Shown: in pieces, positions 37,061-45,869 of the stretch
Layout: each line of letters starts with the position of its first letter
Numbering within the stretch: the first letter of the stretch is position 1
NCBI RefSeq assembly: GCF_032104385.1
Contig: NZ_DAMCHJ010000007.1
Location: 84,409 to 148,408 of the forward strand
Direction of reading: 5' to 3'
DNA: 64,000 nucleotides
From: Tissierella sp032104385
GTDB taxonomy: Bacteria; Bacillota; Clostridia; Tissierellales; Tissierellaceae
Program-made: the position numbers and the translations under genes
Notes under the pieces: generated by a model
What the model was told of the DNA's origin: nothing
The model's database searches: none
What the model saw: only the letters and a program-made list of their open reading frames with translations

Positions 37061-37092
37061 AAACAAGGCTGGAATATTTCCAGCCTTGTTTA
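37061..37092 (+). terminator. Hairpin after alkaline phosphatase
   Basis: AAACAAGGCTGGAA pairs with TTCCAGCCTTGTTT around a three-base loop. There is little T-run beyond the stem, and the next gene starts 20 bases on, so partial read-through into yibE/F is possible. Confidence 0.65.
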
Positions 37093-37112
37093 AATGAAAG
37101 GGGTGTTAATTC

Positions 37113-38261
37113 TTGAAATATATTTTAAAAAATGTTAATAGAAAAGAAATAGGATTTATACTTTCTCTTATAATTTTATTAACAATACTTGCATTCTTAC
37201 CAACGGGATTTGACAGGCAACTATATATATTTACAGAGGGAGTAAAGGCTAAGGTAATATCTGTTGATAATTCAGGGGTAATTAATACTGGATTATTTAG
37301 ACAAGGAGATCAACAAGCTATAATACAAATAGAAACAGGTTCATATAAGGGACATATAGTATCCGCCAACAATATGTTGACAGGTAGTCTTGCAGAAGAT
37401 AAAATTTTTAGAGAAGGAGATAAGGCATGGGTACTTATTGGTTTTGATGAAAATAGAAATATTAGTTTTGCTAATATGGTGGACCATTATCGATTAAACA
37501 AGGAAGTTGTACTTATAGGGTGTTTTGCTATAGTTATTATAATTTTTTCAGGAGTTATAGGAGTTAGAACATTATTATCCTTCGCTTTTACACTTATGAG
37601 TATATGGAAGATATTGATTCCAGCTATGTTAAGGGGATTCAGTCCTATTGTAGTAGCTTTGATAGTAGGAAACTTCTTAACAATCATAACTATTTTATTA
37701 GTGACAGGATTTACAAAAACAGCTTACGCTGCTATTATAAGTGCAATTTCTTGCTCCTTAGCTACTTGTATTTTAGCAGTCATATTTGGTAAGTATTTCA
37801 ACATTCACGGTACAGTTATGACTTTGTCAGAATCATTACTTTATGCAGGTTTTTTGAAGCTTGATCTAACAGCTATTTTTCAAGGGGGAATATATCTCAC
37901 AAGTTCAGGAGCCATATTGGATCTAGCAGTAGATATTTCAACGGCATTAGATGAAGTTGTAAAGAACAATCCTAATATAACTCGAAAAGATTTGATAGCA
38001 TCAGGGTTCAATATAGGAAAATCCGTAGTTGGAAGCCAGACTACAACCCTTTTATTTGCATATATGGGAAGTTATTTATCAGTTATAATGGTATATATAG
38101 CTCAAGGAACACCAATACTTAATTTGTTAAATTCAAAGACAGTAGCAGCAGAGATACTTCACACTTTTATAGGCTGTATAGGACTTGTATTGGTTTCGCC
38201 CTTAACATCAGTGATTTGTGGATTTATGTTTAAGAGGAGTGAAAAGTGTACTAATGAATAA
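37113..38261 (+). CDS. YibE/F family membrane protein
   Basis: The 382-residue protein has an N-terminal membrane anchor, an extracytoplasmic beta-rich region (about 30-120) and then seven or eight hydrophobic segments. The motifs LAVDISTALDEVVKNNP, GFNIGKSVVGSQTTTLLFAYMGSYL and TIIAG-like ends are typical of YibE/F. The start is TTG 37113 with AAAGGGGTG before it. The role of the family is unknown; members occur widely in Firmicutes and may export a small compound. Confidence 0.88.
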   Translation: MKYILKNVNRKEIGFILSLIILLTILAFLPTGFDRQLYIFTEGVKAKVISVDNSGVINTGLFRQGDQQAIIQIETGSYKGHIVSANNMLTGSLAEDKIFREGDKAWVLIGFDENRNISFANMVDHYRLNKEVVLIGCFAIVIIIFSGVIGVRTLLSFAFTLMSIWKILIPAMLRGFSPIVVALIVGNFLTIITILLVTGFTKTAYAAIISAISCSLATCILAVIFGKYFNIHGTVMTLSESLLYAGFLKLDLTAIFQGGIYLTSSGAILDLAVDISTALDEVVKNNPNITRKDLIASGFNIGKSVVGSQTTTLLFAYMGSYLSVIMVYIAQGTPILNLLNSKTVAAEILHTFIGCIGLVLVSPLTSVICGFMFKRSEKCTNE

Positions 38262-38446
38262 AATAAAAACAATATTGATTTTGTAATAAGATATACACCA
38301 ATAGAAAAGTTGATACTAGGTCGGGTTGTAAGTAGCAAGGCCAAAATATGAAGCTGATTTTTAAAATAAGAAAATTTATATTTTGTTGTGCAGCTGTAGG
38401 ATTATGGGTACTAAAAATTATTTACATAATAGGAGGTGTGTTATAT

Positions 38447-39115
38447 ATGGAGAACTGTTTGGCACAGCGTGTTGATAATACATTGTTAAGTATGGGGATG
38501 CCAACACTTAAACACCCTATCTTTTATAACTGTCCCATTGGTTTGAGGTTTGAAATTTCAGAGCCTTGGGGAGATAATGAATGTTTTAATTACTTTAAAA
38601 ATGCATTTGAAAAAGTATTTCATATTTATAGTGATTTATCAGCAGATTTTAATATACTTCGGATTGATGTACTACTTGATGCAGATGATTGTCAAGGGAG
38701 TAGGCTTACTGATAAGGAACAAGATATTAATGTTATTTGTAGTACAACAGGATTGCCGTTTCCCATGGAAGAAAGAGAATGCACCATTCTTTATGATATA
38801 GGTAATGGGGAAACTGTAACCCTTATAGAGGTTCAGTATTACTGGAATTTAAAACTGATTTCTTTTGATATAAAAGCTTTACTAATGCAAATTATTCTTA
38901 CAGACTTTCCATCACAAGGTGGTGGCAATCCACAATTTGAAAGCTCGGTGTTCCTTTTTGCTACAGATAAATATTTGATGTTTCATTTATATGATGATAG
39001 AGGTCTTGGTCTTGTCTCTAAAGATAAGGAAACACTTTATCCATTCTATAAGAAATACAATAGTTGGATAATGGATTATGATAGAAAACGTATAGAAAAC
39101 ATATTTACATCATGA
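38447..39115 (+). CDS. DUF3885 domain protein
   Basis: The 222-residue product contains the DUF3885 pattern: GLRFEIS near the start, DFNILRIDVLLDADD in the middle and MFHLYDDRGLGLVSKD near the end. ATG 38447 is chosen because AGGAGGTG stands eight bases upstream; the frame is open 33 codons further 5' but without a binding site. It is a soluble protein. DUF3885 proteins often occur near toxin or immunity loci, but nothing here shows that. It stands alone between yibE/F and the leuS leader. Confidence 0.8.
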   Translation: MENCLAQRVDNTLLSMGMPTLKHPIFYNCPIGLRFEISEPWGDNECFNYFKNAFEKVFHIYSDLSADFNILRIDVLLDADDCQGSRLTDKEQDINVICSTTGLPFPMEERECTILYDIGNGETVTLIEVQYYWNLKLISFDIKALLMQIILTDFPSQGGGNPQFESSVFLFATDKYLMFHLYDDRGLGLVSKDKETLYPFYKKYNSWIMDYDRKRIENIFTS

Positions 39116-39205
39116 GTATAATATAAAGTTTAGTTATTCTTAATGTTTATAAAACATACTTTAGTCATAGAAAATAGGGGAAATATAAAAATTTTTAAAA
39201 TATCC

Positions 39206-39234
39206 TTGATTTTATAAGATTTCTTTGCTACAAT
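39206..39234 (+). promoter_or_regulatory. Sigma-A promoter of leuS
   Basis: TTGATT (39206-39211) and TACAAT (39229-39234) are separated by 17 bases, just 5' of the T-box leader. Confidence 0.75.
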
Positions 39235-39244
39235 AGACTTTAAA

Positions 39245-39474
39245 TTAATAAAGACAAAGAAAGGAAGTAGTAAGTTGTATGTCAATTGTAGAGAGCTATC
39301 GTTTGGTGAAAGATAGTATTGATAAAGACTGAACTCGTCCTTGAGTTACTAAGATGAATAAAGTAATCTTAGTCGGTTAAATGCCGTTATATTTTGAGTG
39401 GATAGCAATATCAACAAGAGTGGTACCGCGGAATTTTACCTTTCGTCTCTATAAGAGACGAAAGGTTTTTTTAT
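39245..39474 (+). ncRNA. T-box leader of leuS (Leu specifier)
   Basis: The T-box AGAGTGGTACCGCGG is at 39417-39431, followed by a strong terminator (ACCTTTCGTCTCT with AGAGACGAAAGGT, then T-run). The specifier is CTC at 39334-39336 in GAA-CTC-G-TCCTTGAG, a leucine codon in agreement with the leuS gene. Compared with the asnS leader, stem I is shorter. Confidence 0.93.
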
Positions 39475-39631
39475 GACCTAACTTAGCGAAGGATAGTGAG
39501 CTTTAGTAAGTCAAACGCAATGAGTACCAAAGTTATATAACCGATAGGGAGCAAATAAATTTGAGTTGCGAAACTGCGTAGAATGACGTAATTCAATGAG
39601 TGTTAGTGATTGTATAAAGAGGAGGAATATT
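39475..39631 (+). other. Extra 5' leader between T-box terminator and leuS
   Basis: About 156 bases lie between the terminator T-run and the leuS start. They are slightly less AT-rich than the surroundings and contain repeated short words (AATGAGT at 39520 and 39595, GCGAA at 39487 and 39567). No ORF with a good ribosome binding site is present. Function not evident. Confidence 0.4.
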
Positions 39632-42043
39632 ATGAGAGAGTATAGACCAAATGAAATTGAAAAAAAATGGCATAAGGTTTGGGAAGAAAGAGAGCCTTTT
39701 AAGGCAGTAAATAAATCTGATAAGCCAAAGTTTTATGCATTAGTAGAATTCCCTTATCCATCAGCAAATGGATTACACGTAGGACATCCAAGACCATATA
39801 CTGCACTAGATATTGTCTCTAGAAAGAGAAGACTTGAAGGATATAATGTATTGTTTCCAATGGGTTGGGATGCCTTTGGATTACCTTCAGAAAACTTTGC
39901 TATAAAAAATAAAATTCATCCAGCTATAGTTACAGAGCAAAATGTAGCTAGATTTAAATCCCAATTGCAATCCATAGGATTTTCCTTTGACTGGTCTAGA
40001 GAAATAAATACTACAGATCCACATTATTATAAATGGACCCAATGGATATTTTTGAAGTTATATGAAAAGGGATTAGCATATAAACAAGAAATGCCTATTA
40101 ACTGGTGCCCTTCCTGTAAAATAGGGCTAGCAAATGAAGAAGTTATCCAAGGTAGTTGCGAGAGGTGTGGTGGTGAAGTAGTAAGAAAAGTAAAAAATCA
40201 ATGGATGCTGAAAATAACTGAATATGCTGATAGACTAATAAGTGATTTAGATAAAGTCGATTACATTGAAAGAGTAAAGGCTCAGCAGACAAATTGGATT
40301 GGAAAATCTGAAGGAGCAGAGGTGGATTTCCAAATTGCAGGTAAGGAAGATAAACTAAGGGTATTCACCACAAGACCTGATACACTATTTGGCTCAACCT
40401 ATATGGTTATTGCAGCTGAACATCCTTTAATAGAAAAATATAAAGATGAAATAGAAAATCTAGAAGAAATTAAAGAATATCAACATGAAGTAAGTAAGAA
40501 ATCAGATTTTGAAAGAACTGAGCTATCAAAGGAAAAAACAGGGGTAGAAATAAAAGGTTTAAAAGCTATTAACCCTGCTACAGGTCGCGAAATTCCTATT
40601 TGGATTTCAGATTATGTGCTTATGACCTATGGTACAGGAGCTATAATGGCAGTACCAGGACATGATAGCCGTGACTGGGAATTTGCTAAGAAATTCAATC
40701 TTTCAATAGTAGAAGTAATAAAGGGTGGAGATATAGAGAAAGAAGCTTTTACAGATACAGAGGCAGGAGTTGTTGTAAACTCTGATTTTATCAATGGTAT
40801 GGAAGTAAATGAAGCAAAAGAATATATGATTAAATGGCTAGAAGAAAAAGGCCTTGGAACTAGAAAAGTAAACTTTAAGCTTAGGGACTGGGTATTCTCT
40901 AGACAAAGATACTGGGGTGAGCCAATACCACTAGTACATTGTGACGAATGTGGTTGGGTGCCAGTACCTGAAGAACAACTACCTGTTATGCTACCAGAAG
41001 TAGAAAATTATGAGCCAACAGACACTGGTGAGTCACCACTTGCTAATATTAAGGATTGGGTAGAGACTACATGTCCAAAATGTGGAGGTAAAGCTCATAG
41101 AGAAACAGATACAATGCCACAATGGGCAGGTTCTTCTTGGTATTTCCTGAGATATATTGACCCATGCAATGAAGAAGAATTAGCATCCCAAGAAGCAATA
41201 AATTATTGGATGCCAGTAGACTGGTATAATGGTGGTATGGAGCATACTACACTTCACTTACTTTATTCAAGATTCTGGCATAAGTTCTTGTATGATATTG
41301 GAGTAGTACCTGGACCAGAGCCTTATGCAAAGAGAACTTCCCATGGTATGATATTAGGAGATAATAACGAGAAAATGTCAAAGTCCCGTGGAAATGTTAT
41401 AAACCCTGACGATATAGTAAGGGACTATGGGGCAGATACACTAAGAACCTATGAAATGTTTATTGGAGACTTTGAAAAGAGTGTACCTTGGTCAGAAAAT
41501 GGAGTTAAAGGCTGTAGAAGATTCCTTGAAAGAGTATGGAGACTTCAAGATATAGTAGTAGATGGTGAAGGCTATACAAAGGAATTAGAATCAAGTATTC
41601 ACAAGACAATTAAGAAAGTAACTGAAGACTTCGAGACATTAAAATTCAACACAGGAATAGCGGCTTTAATGAGTCTATTAAATGAATTTAATGATTATGG
41701 AAAGATTACAAAAGAAGATTTGAAAACTTATATAATACTACTAAATCCAGTTGCACCTCATATTACTGAAGAACTTTGGGAAATCTTAGGATTAAAAAGT
41801 TATTTACATGAAACTACATGGCCAGAATATGATGAAGAAAAGACAAAGGATAAAGTAGTCCAACTTCCAGTTCAAGTTAACGGAAAAGTAAGAGGTACAA
41901 TAGAAATTAGTGTTGAGGATCCTCAAGATATAGCTCGAGAAAAGGCAAAGGCTGATGATAATATTAGTAGATTCTTAGAAGGAAAGCAAATAGTAAAAGA
42001 AATATTTGTTCCAGGAAAAATCTACAATATAGTAGTAAAATAA
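39632..42043 (+). CDS. leuS: Leucyl-tRNA synthetase
   Basis: This class Ia synthetase charges tRNA-Leu and edits mischarged products. HVGH (about 49-52) is the HIGH motif and KMSKS is in NNEKMSKSRGNV. The CP1 editing domain contains FTTRPDTLFGSTYMV and GTGAIMAVPGHDSRD. Zinc-type cysteines occur in CPSCK and CERCG. ATG 39632 has GAGGAGGA before it; upstream in-frame codons lack a site. The length is 803 residues. Control is by the Leu T-box. Confidence 0.97.
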   Translation: MREYRPNEIEKKWHKVWEEREPFKAVNKSDKPKFYALVEFPYPSANGLHVGHPRPYTALDIVSRKRRLEGYNVLFPMGWDAFGLPSENFAIKNKIHPAIVTEQNVARFKSQLQSIGFSFDWSREINTTDPHYYKWTQWIFLKLYEKGLAYKQEMPINWCPSCKIGLANEEVIQGSCERCGGEVVRKVKNQWMLKITEYADRLISDLDKVDYIERVKAQQTNWIGKSEGAEVDFQIAGKEDKLRVFTTRPDTLFGSTYMVIAAEHPLIEKYKDEIENLEEIKEYQHEVSKKSDFERTELSKEKTGVEIKGLKAINPATGREIPIWISDYVLMTYGTGAIMAVPGHDSRDWEFAKKFNLSIVEVIKGGDIEKEAFTDTEAGVVVNSDFINGMEVNEAKEYMIKWLEEKGLGTRKVNFKLRDWVFSRQRYWGEPIPLVHCDECGWVPVPEEQLPVMLPEVENYEPTDTGESPLANIKDWVETTCPKCGGKAHRETDTMPQWAGSSWYFLRYIDPCNEEELASQEAINYWMPVDWYNGGMEHTTLHLLYSRFWHKFLYDIGVVPGPEPYAKRTSHGMILGDNNEKMSKSRGNVINPDDIVRDYGADTLRTYEMFIGDFEKSVPWSENGVKGCRRFLERVWRLQDIVVDGEGYTKELESSIHKTIKKVTEDFETLKFNTGIAALMSLLNEFNDYGKITKEDLKTYIILLNPVAPHITEELWEILGLKSYLHETTWPEYDEEKTKDKVVQLPVQVNGKVRGTIEISVEDPQDIAREKAKADDNISRFLEGKQIVKEIFVPGKIYNIVVK

Positions 42044-42049
42044 ATTATT

Positions 42050-42078
42050 AAAACCCCGTATATTAATACGGGGTTTTA
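42050..42078 (+). terminator. Terminator of leuS
   Basis: AAAACCCCGTAT pairs with ATACGGGGTTTT around a four-base loop. The A-rich and T-rich flanks could also serve the small minus-strand gene. Confidence 0.85.
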
Positions 42079-42152
42079 ATATATTTATTAAGTCATATCA
42101 AATATGCTCATAAATGATAGATATGATTTACAATAAATATTGAGAATTAGCA

Positions 42153-42275
42153 TTATCTACAGCCACATCCTCCAAACATATCTTCATTGCAGAAAATAAG
42201 CACTAATAATAAAAAGAAAAATAATAGTGAACTATCGTTACAGCAGTCATCTCTCCTACCTAATAAATCACCCAT
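42153..42275 (-). CDS. Small Cys-rich hydrophobic peptide, 40 residues
   Basis: On the minus strand, GGAGGTG stands eight bases before an ATG at 42275. The peptide starts MGDLLGRRDDCC, has a hydrophobic core rich in Phe and Leu, and ends FGGCGCR. Similar short Gly/Cys-rich hydrophobic peptides occur in spore formers and some are spore-associated; that link is inference. The longer upstream frame (to 42389) is unlikely to be translated. It is convergent with leuS and divergent from addB. Confidence 0.7.
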   Translation of the reverse strand: MGDLLGRRDDCCNDSSLLFFFLLLVLIFCNEDMFGGCGCR

Positions 42276-42493
42276 GAAAACACCTCCAATATAATTTATA
42301 TCTAAGTGAAAGTAAAGGTATTCATAATACAATATGTCAAATAGCCAAAAAATGTTAATCATTTTTATTCCCAATGATAGTAACCACACTTTGTCCTAAC
42401 TTGTATAAAAAAAAACCCTATGATATAATTTTCATACGGATTTTACTGATTTGAATTGCAATAAAAACAAGTAAAATGGAGGGATATTCCAAT

Positions 42494-45400
42494 ATGAAGA
42501 TAATTTCAGGTCGAGCCAAGACAGGTAAATCCACTTATATATATGATGAAATAAATAGAGAAATCAACAAAAATACAGGAGATAATTTTATACTTATAGT
42601 CCCAGATTTAATCACATATCAGACAGAATATGATATTATCCAAAGACTTAACTTAGAAGGTATTATGAGTGTTGAAATTCTTAGCTTTAAGAGGTTTGCA
42701 GATAAAATATTAGAGGAAATGGGAGAAAGTAAAACTCAAGATATTAATCCTTTTGGAAAGATTATGCTATTAAAACAGATATTCGAGGAAAATCGTAATG
42801 AATTAAAATTATTTAAAAAAGCCTCAGGACATGGAGGTCTTTTAAAAGAGTTTAATTTACTTATACAAGAATTAAAGCAAAACTTAATCAGCCAAGATTC
42901 CCTAGAAGAAGTAGCTAAAAATACAGATAATATTCTTTTAAAAAGCAAATTATCAGATATAGGATGGATATACTCAAAATACAATGAAAAAACTAAGGAT
43001 AAATTCCTTGATGAGGAGGATAGATTTAACTTAGTTATTTCAATGATAAAGGATTCAAACTATATTAAAAACTCTAGAATTTGGATTGATGGATTTGAAA
43101 GCTTTAATCAACAGAGGATAAAGATGATTAAAGTGTTATCAGAATATTCAAAGGGTGTTACCATGTCTTTAAACATAGATAAATCATATCTTAAGGATAT
43201 AGAAGCTTTTCATGATTGGGAAGCATTTAAAACCATATATGATACATTTGCATCTATTGAATCAACTTTAGATGATAATATAGAAATCATACCTATATGG
43301 GAAAATAAAATTTCTTCAAATGAAATAAAAACCATTGAAAAAAATATATTTTCTATTGATATAGAACCCTTTACTGAATCTACTGATAATATAATAATCT
43401 ATTCATCGATGAATACATATACTGAAGTAGAGAAAACTGCTCAGAAAATTATATCACTTGTAAGAGATTATAATTATAGATGGCAAGATATAAAAATAGC
43501 AGTTGGTGATATGGAAAGTTACATAATAAATATAAGAAAAGTTTTTGATAAATTTGATATACCTTATTTTCTAGATACAAAGCGAGATATTATGAATAAT
43601 CCAGTTAGTAAATATATTCTATCTATATTAGATATCTTTATATGGAATTTCAGATATGATGATGTATTTCAATATCTTAAAACAGGACTTGCTCCATTAA
43701 ATAGCAGCCAAATAAATTATCTTGAAAATCATGCTCTTCAATATGGAGTAGAAGGCATAAAATGGTTCCAAAAGATAGATTCAGATGCATTGGTGTATAT
43801 AGAGGATATAAGAAAATTATTTATATCAGATTTTATAGGTAAGATAAATGAATTTAAAAAACTTTCAACAATAAGTGAAATTACAGCTTTTATCTTTGAA
43901 TACCTAAAGCTTCATAGAATTAATGAGAAAATGAATAATTCTATTGAAAATTTTCTAAGACAAAATAAATATGAAGAATCAAGTGAATATGCACAGGTAT
44001 GGAATCAAATAATGGAAGTTTTTGAGCAAATTTTACTTATAGGGGAAGATATAGAAATCACTCCATTAGAATATAGAAAAATTTTAGAGGTTGGCCTTAA
44101 GGAAGTTCAAATTAGTATTATTCCGCCAACTATTGACAGGATTGAAGTAGGGGATATAGAAAGAATTGCTGTAAGTAAACCAAGAGCATTATTTATCTTA
44201 GGGACCAATGAGAAAAATCTTGATTCTAATAAAGAAAAAGGCTTGTTATCAGATGAAGAAAGAAAAACTATACTGGATAACAATATTAAAATTATAAGTG
44301 GCTCAAGTTTTTCATATTTTAAGGACAAGCATATGCTTTATAAAGTATTTTCATCTCCTACAGAAAAATTATTTATTAGCTATGCTCTAGGAACCATAGA
44401 GGGCAAATCAATGGAGCCTTCCCTATATGTAGATACATTAAAGAGAATATTTCCATCTATTAAAGAGGAAACTGATATTTCATGTAAAAATCAATTAGAA
44501 TATATATCAAATTATAATGGAACCTATGATATTCTTGTTGAAAATATGCGAGAATATATTGATGGCGGCGAAATAGATGATATATGGAAAGCTGTATATA
44601 TATGGTATAAGAAGAATTACAATGATAAATTTCATATTATAAACAAGGGATTTAATTATATAAATAAAATATCAAAATTAGAACCAGAAATAATTAGGAA
44701 TAGATTTAATGATAATATCAATATAACAGTTTCAAAACTAGAAAGATATGCAGAATGTCAGTTTAAATATTTTGTTGAGAATATATTAAAGCCAAGTCCA
44801 AGATTAATTCAAAAAATAGAATTTTTTGACATAGGAAATATAAATCATGCTGTTTTGGAGGACTTTATAAATAAACTTATAGTTTTTAATGATAAAATAG
44901 ACCTCTTGACTAAAGAGGATATATACGAATTAGTAGAAGAATCTATAGAGAAGGTTCTCTCTATAATGTCAGAAAAAGTCACAGCATTTAATGCAAATAA
45001 CAGAAACAACTATTTAAAAAAGAAAATAAGTAGAATATTAAAGAGAACAGCTTACACATTAGTTAAACAGCTCCAAAGCAGTGAATTTAGACCAAAATAT
45101 ACTGAATTACAAATTGGAATAATAGATGAAAAAGATGAAAAAATACAAAAGGGAATATATATTGATTCTTTAGAAATTAGCTCAGATAATTATTCTATAA
45201 ACTTAAGAGGAATAATTGATAGGGTAGATGTTTTTGAGGATACTAATGGTGATATATATTTAAGTATTATAGACTATAAATCTTCTGGAAAAGATATAGA
45301 TTTTACAGATACCTATGAGGGAATTCAGACTCAGCTACTTGTATATTTGAATGTAATAGTAAATAATGGAGAAAAATTATTTGGCAAAAAACCTAAAATT

Positions 45401-45865
45401 GCTGGAGTATTTTACTATCATGTAGATGACCCTATAATTAAAGGTGAGGGTGAAGATATAGAAGAACAGATACTAAAGAGCTTAAAGCTAAAGGGATTTG
45501 TACTTAAGGATAAAGACCTTATATATAAAATAGATAGAAATATTGGAACATCTTCTAATATAGTTCCTGCAGGAATAAAAAGGGACGGAGATTTTACTCA
45601 GGTTTCTAATGTATTAACGGAAGAAGAGTTTGATGGCGTTCTATCCTATATTGATTTTAAAATAACTGAATTATCAGGTGGTATTTTAAGTGGTAATTTT
45701 GATATGAATCCATATAGAAAAAAAGATGGAAGTACTCCATGTAAATATTGTGATTATATAAGTATCTGCCAATTTGATAAAACCATAGGCAATCAATATA
45801 GACAAATTAAGAGCATAAAAAAAGATGATTTTTTTGATAAAATCTCAGTGAAAGGAGGGAATTAA
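42494..45865 (+). CDS. addB: ATP-dependent helicase/nuclease subunit AddB
   Basis: AddB is the second nuclease/helicase-like subunit of the RecBCD-type double-strand break resection enzyme. Walker A GRAKTGKS is at about residues 6-13. The RecB-type nuclease motif IIDYKSSG is near residue 930, and the Fe-S cluster cysteines are in YAECQF and the C-terminal CKYCDYISICQF. The length is 1123 residues from ATG 42494. addA begins five bases after its stop, so the two are an operon. Confidence 0.95.
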   Translation: MKIISGRAKTGKSTYIYDEINREINKNTGDNFILIVPDLITYQTEYDIIQRLNLEGIMSVEILSFKRFADKILEEMGESKTQDINPFGKIMLLKQIFEENRNELKLFKKASGHGGLLKEFNLLIQELKQNLISQDSLEEVAKNTDNILLKSKLSDIGWIYSKYNEKTKDKFLDEEDRFNLVISMIKDSNYIKNSRIWIDGFESFNQQRIKMIKVLSEYSKGVTMSLNIDKSYLKDIEAFHDWEAFKTIYDTFASIESTLDDNIEIIPIWENKISSNEIKTIEKNIFSIDIEPFTESTDNIIIYSSMNTYTEVEKTAQKIISLVRDYNYRWQDIKIAVGDMESYIINIRKVFDKFDIPYFLDTKRDIMNNPVSKYILSILDIFIWNFRYDDVFQYLKTGLAPLNSSQINYLENHALQYGVEGIKWFQKIDSDALVYIEDIRKLFISDFIGKINEFKKLSTISEITAFIFEYLKLHRINEKMNNSIENFLRQNKYEESSEYAQVWNQIMEVFEQILLIGEDIEITPLEYRKILEVGLKEVQISIIPPTIDRIEVGDIERIAVSKPRALFILGTNEKNLDSNKEKGLLSDEERKTILDNNIKIISGSSFSYFKDKHMLYKVFSSPTEKLFISYALGTIEGKSMEPSLYVDTLKRIFPSIKEETDISCKNQLEYISNYNGTYDILVENMREYIDGGEIDDIWKAVYIWYKKNYNDKFHIINKGFNYINKISKLEPEIIRNRFNDNINITVSKLERYAECQFKYFVENILKPSPRLIQKIEFFDIGNINHAVLEDFINKLIVFNDKIDLLTKEDIYELVEESIEKVLSIMSEKVTAFNANNRNNYLKKKISRILKRTAYTLVKQLQSSEFRPKYTELQIGIIDEKDEKIQKGIYIDSLEISSDNYSINLRGIIDRVDVFEDTNGDIYLSIIDYKSSGKDIDFTDTYEGIQTQLLVYLNVIVNNGEKLFGKKPKIAGVFYYHVDDPIIKGEGEDIEEQILKSLKLKGFVLKDKDLIYKIDRNIGTSSNIVPAGIKRDGDFTQVSNVLTEEEFDGVLSYIDFKITELSGGILSGNFDMNPYRKKDGSTPCKYCDYISICQFDKTIGNQYRQIKSIKKDDFFDKISVKGGN

Positions 45866-45869
45866 GAAT

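Noticed and set aside
38348..38446. N-terminal hydrophobic extension of the DUF3885 protein
   Set aside because: The frame is open, but the strong AGGAGGTG lies before ATG 38447, and family members begin near that point.
42276..42389. N-terminal extension of the Cys-rich peptide
   Set aside because: The perfect GGAGGTG site is just before ATG 42275; the extension has no binding site.
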